Part shown: one piece after another, positions 1-56,261 of the stretch | Numbering within the stretch: the first letter of the stretch is position 1 | Layout of the letters: each line of letters opens with the position of its first letter | The notes under the pieces: generated by a model | What the model saw: only the letters and a program-made list of their open reading frames with translations | Told to the model about the DNA's origin: nothing | Database searches by the model: none | From: Muraenolepis orangiensis | Lineage: Eukaryota; Chordata; Actinopteri; Gadiformes; Muraenolepididae | Direction: 5' to 3' | DNA: 64,000 nucleotides | Assembly (NCBI GenBank): GCA_027704905.1 | Contig: CM051020.1 | Location: 9,483,654-9,547,653 of the forward strand | Program-made: the position numbers and the translations under genes

Positions 1-165
1 TACAACAAACCATGTTATTGATCAATAATTATAATATTCAACAAACCTCATAGTGGTCAATATGTATAATATACAACAAACCTCATGTTATTAATCAATA
101 ATTTTAATATTCAACAAACAATAAACCTTGTGTTATGTATCAATAATTATGTATACAAATTGACC
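1..165. repeat. AT-rich tandem repeat in arfgef1 intron
   Basis: Seen: the phrase CAACAAAC recurs at about 3, 40, 75 and 113, each followed by an AT-rich block containing TCAATAATT or a variant. The period is roughly 35-40 bases with clear divergence between units. It lies in the intron before the first visible arfgef1 exon and has no coding potential. Confidence 0.6.
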
Positions 166-221
166 ATATTGACCTTCAATGTGTTGTGGTGTGTGCGTGT
201 GTGCGTGTGTGCGCGTGTCAG

Positions 222-14188
<13,967 letters not shown>

Positions 14189-14739
14189 TGGATCCCCAGA
14201 GAGGAGGGGAGGAGGGACCAGAGGAGGACTGGAAGGTGGGGGAGGGGGGGGGGGGGGGAGGGGTGTTGGTGATCCGTCGTGGTCCTGCGTCACTGATCGA
14301 CTCACGCTCGCCACATGCACGCACGCACACATACACACACACACACATATACATACACACACACATACATACACACGCGCACGCATTCGGACGTCGGCAG
14401 CGAAATTCGAACGCACGGCGCGGAAATAAGCCGCAGACACGCAAGAACTCATGTCACTCCAGGAGTGATGCCTTCTGACGTAGTACTTCCTCCATCTGCG
14501 GAGTGCTCCAGACTACTGACTCGCAACACTGACTCTAAACTCCGTCTGAATTAGTGTGTGCGTGTGCGTGTGCGTGTGTGATTCACTCAGCAGGAACACC
14601 TGAAAAGGAAAGCGACGTGTGCTACTTAGTGTATGTTTAACGAATGAGTGGTTTTGAACGCCCTGCAAAATGACCTATTTAATACCTGTAAAAACGAGAC
14701 GTTGGTGGCCACCGTTACCGTCGGTAACAAGCGGCTGTT

Positions 14740-15010
14740 GTTGTCTGTCTGCGCCTCAGATTGGCTAATGTTAGCATCGGTAGCCTCTCGGGAGATACTC
14801 ACTTTAGCCGTCTGCACCACAGGCGGCTATAATTGGCTTTGATTGGCCTCTGAAATGATGCTGGCGTTGGCGATCTGCCTCACAGGTGGTCAACGTTAAC
14901 ATTTCCAGCCGTTTTAGATCGCGCTAACGTTAGCCATCTGCATCACAGGTGGCTAACGTCAGCGTTTAGGCAAAGCCTCTTGTGTGACGCAATTGTTAGC
15001 GCTCTGCGTG
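14740..15010. repeat. 63-bp degenerate tandem repeat in arfgef1 3' UTR
   Basis: TCTGC followed by a CACAGG-like motif occurs at 14748, 14811, 14874 and 14937, an exact 63-base spacing. A weaker fifth copy starts at 15003. Each unit also carries GGCTAACGTTAGC-like sequence. Confidence 0.75.
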
Positions 15011-15218
15011 TGGGCCTTGAGCGCCTCCTGTGTGACGTGAGGTGTACAGACCTCGCCCCTCTGTAATATAATCGTATAACACTAGAATCCATTTCTGTTG
15101 ATTTGTTTGTTTGTTGGTTTTTTTTTTTTTTTTTCTTCAATCTCCTGGATTTGCTGCACTTGATCAGTTTTTTTTTGAACGCACTAGAGATTTTACGATT
15201 GTGATAATTTATTTGACC

Positions 15219-15288
<70 letters not shown>

Positions 15289-15503
15289 GTCTACTGCAGA
15301 TTGTCCTGAACCCTTTCAGCGGTCGGCGGAAGCCAGACCAGGATGAGAAGAGTCTGATCTATTCCATTTTAAATGTTCTTAGTGTCTTTTTTCTTTTTCT
15401 TTTTCTTTTTTAACCGGGACACACCAGATGAGGGGTGAGCCACGCTCTGGTAACTGGAAGGGATGACCACGCCCCCTCCCCTCCCCCTCCCCCTCCCCCC
15501 CAC

Positions 15504-15555
<52 letters not shown>

Positions 15556-15770
15556 GAAAACAACCCAGCTGCTTTCAAATCACTTTTTCAGTTTGTTATG
15601 TTTCAGTTTTTTGTTTGTTTTTCATGTTTGAAATTCGTTTTTCTCACCTGTGTACAAAATCACAAAAAAATGAATAATATATTAGATTTTTTTTTCTCTC
15701 ACTCACTCGTTCACTCTCTCTCTCTCTCTCTCGTTCTCTCTCTCTCGCTCTCGCTCTCGCTCTCTCTCGT

Positions 15771-15804
<34 letters not shown>

Positions 15805-16036
15805 GTTCTCTCTCTCTCGTTCTCGCTCTCTCTCGTTCTCTCGCTCTCTCTCTCTCGTTCTCTCTCTGTCTTTCTGTTTGATTTGGGGAACCCCGCTAAG
15901 TGTATGGACAGTATGTGTTATAGCCGTGGCTTTAAAAAAAAGAACTGTGTGTGAGTGGGGCGAGGTGTCGCTCATGGATGTAGAGAAACTACAAAAATGT
16001 ATATGGTACAGCAATGTAAAGTTTTCTATGTTGCAA

Positions 16037-16104
16037 AATAAACGATGTACGACTTTCTGTACAAGACATCCTCTGGCATTCTAATCAGGTTCTAGGTCAA
16101 TAAA
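16037..16104 (+). terminator. Two AATAAA poly(A) signals of arfgef1
   Basis: AATAAA occurs at 16037-16042 and 16099-16104. The second is followed by a T-rich, GT-containing stretch, so cleavage near 16120 is likely. Confidence 0.6.
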
Positions 16105-16289
16105 GTTTTTGAACTTGGTTGAGTTGAAATCCCGACTGGTCCCTCTTGAGCCCCGACAAACAAACTCAGAAACTTGAATAAATATTTTTAAAAATTAATA
16201 ATTTAATGTATTCAATGATTGCATGGTACCCTACCATCATATTACGTTATCTTGGTAACATGTTTTTTTTTTTACAATAATAATTATTA

Positions 16290-16500
16290 TTCAAATTTGT
16301 CAGTGTACAGCACAAGTACAGTACAGCGAAAGGATTCTCTGCATTTAACCCATCCTAGTATTAGGAGCAGTGGGGAGCAGTGTAGGGGGTGCCTTGCTCA
16401 AGGGCACTTAAGCAGTAACCTGGTGTTTCGGGGACTTGAACCGGCAACCTTGTGGCTCCCAAGCCAAGTCCTTAACCACTGAGCTGCTGTGCCCCCCCCC
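16290..16500 (-). mobile_element. tRNA-derived SINE (minus), same family as 7983-8290
   Basis: Reading minus from about 16495: CAGCAGCTCAGTGGTTAAGG (A box), then GGTTCAAGTCCCCG (B box, near 16440), TGCCCTTGAGCAAGGCACC, and the body GGATGGGTTAAATGCAGAG. The 3' end is CTGTACTTGTGCTGTACAC, a tail shared with 58966-59055. It separates the convergent arfgef1 and cspp1 3' ends. Confidence 0.8.
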
Positions 16501-16974
16501 CCCCTTATACCCCCTCCTATGAAAGCATCGTGCTACGACATAACATTACATTTGATGGTAAAAGCATCCCTGCCTGCTTTGTAGAATCCTGGACCAGTTT
16601 TTTTGACCTTTTTACTTTTCTTTCTTCTTCTTGTTGTCGGGCAGAAGCACTTCTTCTTGAGTGCTTTAAAAGCCTGTACAAATATTTCACTTCAAAGCAG
16701 TGGGGAGGGGGAGGGGGGGAGGGGGGGGAGGGGGGGGGGGGGGGGGCAAAGTGCATAAGAAAAGAAAAAAATTATTAAAGGAAACAAAGTCCGCAGGGAC
16801 ACGAAGGCATGGAACACGCATCCTTTGAGCAGAGCAAAATGTATCATTAAATATACCTATAAAACAAAAGAAGGAACAACAACATCACTTGTGCAGCTGT
16901 AACCTCGGTAGACAGACATCGGTCGGCTTATTTCTATGAACCCAGAGCCGAACAGGCAGTTTCCCCCCGACCAC

Positions 16975-17032
<58 letters not shown>

Positions 17033-17052
17033 CGTGCCTGCCTCAGGGACTA
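16501..17052 (-). other. cspp1 3' flank / probable 3' UTR
   Basis: It contains a 16699-16746 G-rich run (C-rich on the cspp1 strand), a mixed 16750-16975 stretch and a (TG)n run 16979-17020. No clear minus-strand AATAAA was found, so the cspp1 transcript end is undefined. Confidence 0.4.
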
Positions 17053-34480
<17,428 letters not shown>

Positions 34481-35498
34481 GTTGGTTTTAGCCTCACTTG
34501 TTCACCTTCATTAAATTGCGAATTACAGAATAATCACAATATACTCGTTCCAGGATGACGTCACATCGGATGTGTTAAAGTTGTTGTCTTTGTGGTCAAC
34601 TTTTGTCTATGTATCATCCATCCACGTGTCAAATCGTCTTATATGACATGACTTAACACTTAAAATACACAGGTTTAAGTTGTTGTCTGATACCTTGATT
34701 AGCACGCAGGGTGGGAAACAAGCGTTGGTTATCATAGCCAAGCGTCTTCCCGTTGCTAGGGGCAACCGGTGTGTGAAACCGGAAACACAAGGAGAGTAGC
34801 CAACAAACAGGCACAACACAAATGAATAATAAACACGCCTAACTCCTATTGCAATGTGTGTGTCGACAGTTTCTAGAATTGTCGGTCATATTCCAGCCTA
34901 TATATTGTCTTCTGACATTGGGGCTTACCTTACATTGAACAAAAAGCTTAAGTTAAAGTTGACCTAACCACGTGAATTGCCTTTATATATTCTAAGAGGT
35001 CGCTAGTGCTTTATTATGCACGTATTGTAATTATTATATAGCTAAATGAACGTATGTTTTAGCACACCACTTTTGGTCAAATGTGAACGGCTAGTTCTAA
35101 TTCTCTCCACTAGAGGTCACTGTGGACCCATCGGCTGCAAGGCCTTTCTCTAAGACTAAACCATATTTTATTTTTATACGGGGGAGGTAATTATACAGGA
35201 TGATTTTATATATGCACATGTTTTAATAAACGAGTAATGGGAACATTTCGCTTGTGTTTGAAAGGTTTGAAACGTTCACTTATACGAAAAATAGAACATT
35301 TGAAAAGTGTCTCCGTACAAACTCAACGTTTTCGTACTTCGTATTTGGTATCCTCCACTGTCATGGCGCCCTGGATGAGTTGCTAGCTAGCGGGTCTTGG
35401 CTTTACGCTGACACATCTTTGTGAGATATTGAGCGTTTTGTTTTGAAACTAAACGTCCACAAATTATATTTATTTAGTTCCTCTCTCAGTGTTCAAAC
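34481..35498. promoter_or_regulatory. Shared promoter between cspp1 (-) and cops5 (+)
   Basis: The two start codons are 1018 bases apart and point away from each other. No TATA box is placed convincingly. The stretch has an RFX-type X-box at 34752-34766, CCGGAAAC-type ETS sequence at about 34778-34786, and a GC-moderate segment near 35364-35420 just before cops5. No other coding exon was recognised. Confidence 0.6.
34752..34766 (-). promoter_or_regulatory. RFX X-box-like motif upstream of cspp1
   Basis: GTTGCTAGGGGCAAC is two GTTGC half-sites in inverted orientation with a 3-base spacer, close to the RFX consensus GTTGCY-N(1-3)-RGCAAC. It lies 272 bases upstream of the cspp1 ATG, a usual distance for ciliary genes. 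Confidence 0.65.
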
Positions 35499-40104
<4,606 letters not shown>

Positions 40105-40330
40105 ACCGTCCCCCCCCCCGTCCCCCCCTGTCCTCCCAGCCTGCTCCTTATGCTAACTCCTTTGTGTCTGGCAGCCCCGCTCATGCTGGTGTGCGTTTTG
40201 TTACCTGCCGTTTTCCTTCAGGAGTGTTGCCTTCATTTTCTCCTCTCTTATCCTTTTAGCCGAGATTGTTGTGTGAACCAAGGTTTCCGTTCGGGACACG
40301 TGCATCAAATAAAATCTGAATTACTAAAAA
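40105..40330 (+). terminator. cops5: cops5 3' UTR and poly(A) signal
   Basis: A short C-rich 3' UTR follows the stop. AATAAA at 40308-40313, with a downstream TGTGGAAATGTGTTT, marks the end near 40330. Confidence 0.75.
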
Positions 40331-41229
40331 TGTACTTGTGGAAATGTGTTTATTATCAAAAGTATTTAATTGATATAATGTGGTGGTATGTGAGATTCTG
40401 TTCTATTCAGCCTCAGAATCAAACGGAATACATTTACAAATCGAAATATCTTGTTTATTTGTAGAATTATATTCTATAGAATACAAATATAAATGGTGTA
40501 CGGATGCACCTGTGAAATTCTGCTATTACGTGGCTCTGGTCCTGCGTCCCTTCACACAGGCCCCCACGCCATCATCATCATCCGCAGCTCTGTTCAACTA
40601 TAGTTGTATTATTTTTGACATATGGGCCTATGTGTGCTGTCGCCAGTGTGGGCCTGTCATCCAACCTCGTCATAGCATTACATAATGGAACAGCGAACGA
40701 CGACGACACGAGCCTCTGCATCGCCTCAAAGCTAAACACGCACGCCGTCTATACCGCCGCGTCGTTCCTCCACCCCCCTCCATCACCCACCCTCCCCTCC
40801 CATGCGGTGGCTGTCGCCCTGGCTGTCGGGTCCTGGTCCTCGGCGGTATAACATGCACACACCAACCCGGCGCACACCACCAGCACTCCGCGGGGTGACG
40901 CAGCCCAGAAACGGGAGTCTGGAGCACAGTGAAGTCCATTCAGGCGTCGCGTCTGCTCTCCATCCACTGAAGTCACCCGCCGAGGGTGTCTGTCTTCTTT
41001 TAAAACGCATGGCTTTCTCTGGCATTATGGTGTTTTTTTCCCCTTATTTTTTCTCTTTTCTGGTGGTATTGTAATGGCTATATATGTGTATATTTTTGAT
41101 GTCATGTATGTTGCCGAGCAGAGCGGTCCACAGGAATAGGAAGGTGTCTGTTTTCCGTCATGATCATGTGTGGCTGTGTGGCACACGTTCCTATAATGAT
41201 TTTCTTTTACCATTATTCAACCACGGAAT

Positions 41230-41281
<52 letters not shown>

Positions 41282-42200
41282 GGTTGATACAGTTTAAAAA
41301 ATAAAAAATAAAAACGATTATTCTAACGTTATTTGTGAGCTGACCCTCTGAACAGACTGTTTGGTTTGCCAGATATTTTAAATGTATTTCATGGATAACC
41401 GAATAATGAGGGAAGTACTTCGATGATGATGTGATTGCCTATTGCAAATCCAAAAAAACATGCTGAACTCTATGGACTGTATGAATACATGAGATGTAAT
41501 TTGGCCTATATATGGAACACGAAAAGAGTGCAATTATTGTCATGTAACTGATCTATTAAAAACGATGTAGTACATCTATTTGCACATATTTTATACATAT
41601 ATTATACACATATAAGTACATATTGGTATGAGTACACATAATATTACATATACATGTATATACAATTGTATGAGTGCAATATTGAAGGCTACTATAAAGT
41701 ATACATAGGGCAATCTATTCAAGGCATTCATTCATTCATTCATTCCATTGTCCAGGAAAGTATAGGGCCTAATTATAGCCCATGTAGTATACTGCGAACT
41801 TATGTGTTTACTTTATATGTCTGAGACATATAAAGTATGACTGAAACTCTCCAACCCCTCCCATGCATACAGACAGACAGACAGTGGAGGCTATAATATA
41901 GTTTAAAAAACAAAAGATGTATAAGACATTCTACACGCGTCCCCTCTTTCAAGCCCCCCCCCCCCCATGTGGCCCCTGAGTGACAGGAAGCCCGTGTCAA
42001 CTGGACACCATCTGTCCATCTATATGTGAATATTCACGTTATTTTGGGCTCATATATTTCTCGACGGTCATGTGTGTTGCTGATTGTCTGTAAAGTCATT
42101 TATATATATATTTATGTTTAAAATAAATGATTGTTTTTCTACCGGCCAGTGTTGGTAGGCCCACGTGCTGTAAATTAAATATACATACAAATTAAATAAA
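40331..42200. other. Intergenic spacer between cops5 and ppp1r42
   Basis: 40331-41220 is unique sequence with a GC-rich patch at 40690-40960; no gene recognised. (CA)n lies at 41233-41278. 41580-41700 is AT-rich with repeated TACATAT phrases, and (ATTC)n is at 41727-41745. A poly-C run is at 41955-41967. Confidence 0.6.
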
Positions 42201-42248
42201 ATAATAAATTGAAGTTAAAGCGTCCGCTCGCCGTCACCTGACGCCGCG

Positions 42249-42262
42249 GTTTCCATAGAAAC
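42249..42262 (+). promoter_or_regulatory. RFX X-box-like motif upstream of ppp1r42
   Basis: GTTTCCATAGAAAC is an inverted repeat matching the looser RFX X-box. It is in a CpG-containing segment (42218-42400) that looks like a promoter. A GTACAC donor at 42397 and a CCCCTAG acceptor at 43246 would allow a non-coding first exon spliced to the start-codon exon. Confidence 0.5.
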
Positions 42263-42961
42263 GACCGTAAACATACCCGTGTGTTTACCCAAGTGTCGTG
42301 GTGCTCGCTGCTCGCTGCGCTTATAACCGCTTTATAGTTTGCGTCTATTTTTGAACACACGCGACCTGACCTGCACGACGACGGCGTCCAATTAAGGTAC
42401 ACTTGTTAAAAGGTCTTGTGTTTGACGAAAACAAATATAAACTAATAAACTAATATAAAATACGTTCAAATGTGTTTGGCGGGTGCGGTGTGTTTGATGG
42501 ATGAACGTTGGATGTCGTCCAACACGCATCCGACGTCCTCCAGCTATATCGATCACATTGCTTGTTGTCAGCCAACCTGGTTCTAATGACCTCAGATCAA
42601 GTGTAGAAAAGACCTGCTGTCGTCGTCCCCCACCCCCCCCCCTACCTTACTTACTCTCACTCCCCTCCCGACCGTGTGATTAGCGATGGGGGGGAAGGAG
42701 AAGTAACGTAAAGACATGTTGATGTCTCAATGCCAGGTCAAGCTAATGAACACGTCCCAGGGGAGTTGGCTCGGTCCTCCACTTAAGTCGGTAAGAGGGG
42801 GGGATAGACTGCCCTAATTACCACAAATTCAAGGGGCAATTCAACCTTTCACCCCTCAAAGAGCCCCCCCCCCCCACACAGCTTTTCATCAATTATTCCT
42901 CTGCGCTAAACTGACAAATATTAATTAATCTCAATGTGTCAGGATGGACTAATACTATAGA

Positions 42962-43035
42962 TTCCGATTTGGTTTATTTGTCACATGCTCAGTGTACAAT
43001 GCACAGTGAAATGTTATTGCCAGCTCCGAATATGT
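42962..43035 (+). repeat. Dispersed repeat, copy 2 of the family at 4940-5045
   Basis: ATTCCGATTTGGTTTATTTG, TCACATGCTCAGTGTACAAT and GTGAAATGTTATTGCCAGCT match the block at 4940-5045. Confidence 0.6.
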
Positions 43036-43311
43036 GCTCCGAATTACAGGAATAAATTACAAAACTTACAAAACAACAAACAACAAACAACAAAACGTAC
43101 ATGAATCATTTACATTTAATGTGAGTGCATACTCCCAACAGTTAGTAGAATAGTTTCCGGATGGTTTCTTTAACCCGTTTCAAATATGACACAGGCGTTT
43201 AGCCGTTTTTATCTATTCTTACCTTTTCCCCTATTCCTAACCCCTAGGGGGTGCTGCTGAGCACTCGGGCCGCTTGCTAAAAAAAAGAAGAGAGAGCCCC
43301 CGCCGGACGCC

Positions 43312-51994
<8,683 letters not shown>

Positions 51995-52034
<40 letters not shown>

Positions 52035-52110
52035 GGCTTCATGTCTCTCTTGCTGTGTTTTGGTTTGTATGTCATATGTTTCTGGAATCATTAAAATGTC
52101 CCTTTTTTAT
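51995..52110 (+). terminator. ppp1r42: ppp1r42 3' UTR and poly(A) signal
   Basis: A (CA)n stretch is followed by ATTAAA at 52090-52095 and a T-rich downstream element. Confidence 0.55.
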
Positions 52111-52332
52111 TTTTTTATGTGAAATGTGTCTGCTTGAAAAGGAACCGCTTTGATTGAAAGTCAATCTATAGTTTGGTGTTTTTGTTCATTTTGAACGTTC
52201 ATCATGGACAATGTTCAGTTAGTGAGGGCAGCAAGAGTCCTGCTGCTGTCCGGGCCGACGGTGTCTAGTGTAGTGAAGTAAGTTAGCCAACACGCTGAGT
52301 GACTGATTCATGACTGATCCTCATGGTTATTC

Positions 52333-52373
<41 letters not shown>

Positions 52374-52386
52374 CTCGTTCTCTCTC

Positions 52387-52423
<37 letters not shown>

Positions 52424-54484
52424 CTCTGATGGTGTATAGGAGGGAACAAAGTCTACGATGGTAAAACTACCATCCCCGGGCCTCATCCCAAGTGGCTCTA
52501 AGTGATATACGAACGCTCCATTACATCTGAAAGCAGCATAAGTAAAGCTTAATGCTATAGAAACATGCTGCCACACAAGTGTTTCCCTGGTTGGTTGATG
52601 TTATTAGATATTTGAAGGCCAAACTGCAGAAAAGTGTATTGTTACAATTGTTACAACAGTTTTAAGTGTTTTTGTGTTTTTTTTTATGTGCTCTGAAGGT
52701 TTGCCGTTTGAATACAATAATAATCAATGCATTTGTCGGGTTGTTTTTTTATTTTGAAACACATCATTATTTCAATTCCCTAAAATAATAATAATCTCTG
52801 CGTGTGCTTTCGACAATACACGACACAAGAAATGACACCGAGCACCTTCGTTGTCATTTGAGAATGATTGCGGGTATTATTGCATGTGTATACAGTTGCG
52901 TGTTACTATTATTTTGTCTTAGACGAAATCCGTTCAGAAAGCATTAAAGTATTCATTGACATGACACTGTGAGACCCTGAGAGATGTGGGCTCATTAGGC
53001 CATGCGAGCTGACTTAACCTTCCTCCGCTGCAGCCTCGTAATGAGGGGCCCCGGGCCCTTCGGTTACCCCATCCTTACAAAAACAATGTTTATTAAGAAC
53101 AGTCCGAGGATATGCCTTACGTTATGAATAATTCCTTTCATTAATGTGCCGACATCTCCGCGAGGAACTCGGAGAGAAATCAGGGTGATTCATTTCGGAG
53201 TCTCGCAAGAATGCCCCTGCAGAAGGCTGCCTGTTGATTGCGCTGTGGACTTTTTATTTATTAGCTGTTCCAACGAGCTTGCAATCCAACACACCGAGCA
53301 ATTAGTCAAATGTTTTGCATATCGACTTACACTTGTCGGCTTTTTAAAAGCGTCTTTAAAGAAAAATATTTCGGAATATACGTCGGCGACGTCGAGACAC
53401 TCTTGGGCACTCGGATGCCCAGAAGTGATTGCAACAGGAATTCTCCAATTTGTACTTTTTACGATGATTTCGGCGTATTACATAACGGTTAGGCTCGGGT
53501 TCCTAGCCAATTGGAGTGGGCTTTCCTTCAGACAAGAATGAGAGGAGGGGAATGGAAGAAGAAGAAGAAGGTCCAGCCTCTTGCGTCGTTGAAAGCAGCT
53601 CCGCTGTGGGAAGAAGTTAGAGGAGGGGAAGAGACGCAGTCCTCCACTGCGAGGGAGCGGTGGTGTTGGTTCATTATTCTGTGGAGCTGCTGAGGTCTTG
53701 TCTCGTCTCACCCTCTGATGTGTGTTCGATACCAGAGGCCCCTAGAGACTTTTTACGCACACAGGTGAGGTCCGCAGCTCGCAGGGGAGGGGGCCTGGGT
53801 GGGTGGGGGGGGACGGGGGGCTGCACACCTTTCCGTCGTGCGTCTTTATAAGGATCGTTTGGAGGTCCTCTCTACTCGGCATGTCGCTGCGGCACATCGT
53901 TCTGTAGAAGACCGTGTATAGTCTCTTGCTCGCTGCATTGGGTGGTGTGGATGTCGTCTCTCCTCCAGGAAGGCGTCTCCAGGAATTCTAGAGGTAAGAC
54001 TTCCAAGAAGTCCACTCGGTGGAAGTCTGCTGTATGTTTTTTTTTGGTGTTTTTCAAATGTTTCATTTTTACAACAGTTGCAGTTACAGAGGTTTCGTTT
54101 TCAACGCGGTTGGCCGACTTATACTGTGGTAAACTCAGCTTTGAATAGGATCCTTTTTGGATTCTTGGATTGTGTTGAATAGGCCTTTTTATACACTTCC
54201 AACTAAGATAACTTTTCTCCACAAACACAAACTGAAGTCACATCATTCACAGAACGTAACATGTGTTTCATTAACAACGTACAGCAGCTGACTAAATCAT
54301 TATAGGCCTACATATAACATTGAGCTAATAATAAGTGAAACATCATGAACAATTCAAACATTTCAGGTTGATATCAGGTTATTCACAACGTGTATATATA
54401 TATATATATATATATATAGGCCTATACACTGAACACTTGTATTCTTCTGTAATCGTGCACCAAACACCCACAGGTCTATGAGCT
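52111..54484. other. Intergenic region upstream of tcf24
   Basis: (CT)n at 52336-52424; AT-rich sequence to 52930; a complex repeat-free block at 52960-53560; a GA/GGAG-rich stretch to 53700; a possible GTAAGA donor at 53995, which with a CCCACAG acceptor at 54473 could define a non-coding first exon of tcf24; (TA)n at 54393-54417. No coding sequence recognised. Confidence 0.5.
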
Positions 54485-55965
54485 ATGCTCTCGATGGTTG
54501 AGCGACGCGCAGCCCGCATGGAGAGCAGCGGAGACGGCCCCGCGGTGACCATTATGGACGAGAGCCCCGCGTCCAGCCGCAGCTCTAGCCCCGGTCCGGA
54601 CTCGTCGGCCCCGCATCCCGGCTCTGGGACGCCGCGTCCCGCCGCGTCCCAGAGCCGGGATGCGGTGCCGACCAGTCAGTCGAGCAGCAGCAGCAGCAGC
54701 AGCATGCAGGCCGGTGCCGGTGCCGGTGCCGGTGGTGGTGGTGGTGGCGGTGGGTTCCCCGGGAGGGGACGACCCGCGGCCGCCAACGCGGCCCGCGAGA
54801 GGAGTCGAGTGCAGACGCTGAGACACGCGTTCCTGGAGCTACAGAGGACTTTGCCGGCGGTGCCGCCGGACACCAAGCTGTCCAAGCTGGACGTGTTGAT
54901 CCTGGCCACCACGTACATTGCCCACTTGACCCGCACCCTGCAGGAGGAGGGCGGCGCGGACGAGGCGGAGAGCGCCCGGCAGGCCGAGGCGCTGCACTCG
55001 CTGAAGGGGGACGGATACCTGCACCCCGTCAAAGTAAGGAGGCCATTTTTTGGAAAGCAATATATATATATATATATTTATTTATTTATTATTAATGTTA
55101 GATATTTTATTTATTTATTTTTTATATATTTTTATTTTTATATATATATATATATAGATTTATATATATATATATATAGACATATAAATCTATATATATA
55201 TATATAGGCTATTCTTAATAGACTGTTATTGATGCTGGGATGACGTCATACATTAATAGACTATTCATTTAAAAAAAGTTACAGCATTAAAGTGCAGCCT
55301 CATATAGCCCAGCTTTATGAATCATTAGTTATTAGTGTGGATTTCTATAACGATTGGACGAATGGATTTTTCATAACAGTATTATTATTATTATTATTAA
55401 TATTAATAATAATATTATTATTAATACCAATATACTAATAATAATAATTATTATTATTATTTCCACAATTAAATACAGAATTATTATTATTATGTTTATT
55501 ATTATGTTTATTATAAGTAGTAGCAGAAGTAGTAGTATGTGTAGTAGTAGTAGTAGTATAGTAGTAGTAGTGGTGGTGGTGTTATTATCATACTGAATTG
55601 GTAAAATTATAGCAGCTTACGAATATGTTATTATTATACTTGTGTATAACGTTCTTGTATTCGGTAAAAGTGGCAGTGGAGTAAAGTGAGAGCAGAATTA
55701 AGCACTAACGTGTAGGAACAGTATATATATATATATATATATATATAGGAGCATAATATACAATCCGTGAAAGTGTGCTGCAGGTCAACAGACCTGGGCC
55801 TGACGGTGACCTCTTGACCTCTTCCCGTTACAGAAGTGGCCCATGCGCTCCAGACTGTACGTGGGGGCCAGCGGGCAGTTCCTCCACAACTCCAACCACG
55901 CCGAGTCAGAGAACCAGGGGCCCTCCTCCTCGTCGTCGTCGTCTAAGTCTAAGTCTAAGTCGTAG
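54485..55965 (+). CDS. tcf24: TCF24, basic helix-loop-helix transcription factor
   Basis: Two exons, 54485-55033 and 55834-55965 (TAG at 55963), phase 0 junction, 226 residues from the first ATG. The bHLH domain is at about residues 97-152: basic region NAARERSRVQTLRHAF, helix 1 LELQRTLP, loop VPPDTKLS, helix 2 KLDVLILATTYIAHLTRTL. Exon 2 starts KWPMRSRLYVGASGQFLHNS, as in human TCF24. The N-terminus is a Ser/Pro/Gly low-complexity region (Ser run 66-73, Gly run 83-90) encoded by GC-rich DNA with a perfect inverted repeat. In-frame ATGs at 54494 and 54518 could be used instead, giving slightly shorter forms. The C-terminus ends in a Ser run followed by SKSKSKS. Related proteins act as tissue-specific activators or repressors with E proteins; the role of TCF24 is poorly known. 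Confidence 0.93.
54611..54665. repeat. Perfect 22-bp inverted repeat in tcf24 coding sequence
   Basis: The arm 54611-54632 is exactly complementary to 54644-54665, with an 11-base GC-rich loop. It encodes part of the low-complexity N-terminus between about residues 43 and 61. Confidence 0.93.
55034..55833 (+). other. tcf24 intron
   Basis: AT-rich, with (TA)n at 55060-55205, ATT/AAT triplets 55378-55500, (AGT)n 55517-55578 and (TA)n at 55721-55747. No other signal. Confidence 0.7.
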
Positions 55966-56212
55966 ATGGACAATTAATTGTTGTTGAATTGTGAATATTA
56001 ATTTCCACGAGTTATAGGATACAAAAAATGGCATTCGAGGTGAACCATGAAATCTGCATGCATGCATGGCGTTACAATACCAACCCATCCTCAAGGTCGT
56101 GTTCATATAGCGAGACATTGTAAATTAATATATGATGTGAATTGATGATCTATAGGTATATGATTATTCTCTTTATTATTATTAATATTAATATAATTAA
56201 TATTAATATTAA

Positions 56213-56261
<49 letters not shown>

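Larger units (their letters stand above)
14189..16125 (+). other. arfgef1: arfgef1 3' UTR (probable)
   Basis: After the TGA at 14186-14188 no further coding exon is found. The stretch holds G-rich and CA repeats, a 63-bp tandem repeat (14740-15010), T runs, (CA)n at 15220-15288 and 15506-15551 and a CT-rich block at 15710-15868. It ends at two poly(A) signals. The extent is inferred from those signals. Confidence 0.65.

Noticed and set aside
34607..34819. 70-codon minus frame upstream of cspp1 as an N-terminal exon
   Set aside because: No resemblance to CSPP1, no donor in phase, and it overlaps the X-box promoter.
53310..53492. 60-codon frame upstream of tcf24
   Set aside because: No recognisable domain or splice context; the block reads better as non-coding.
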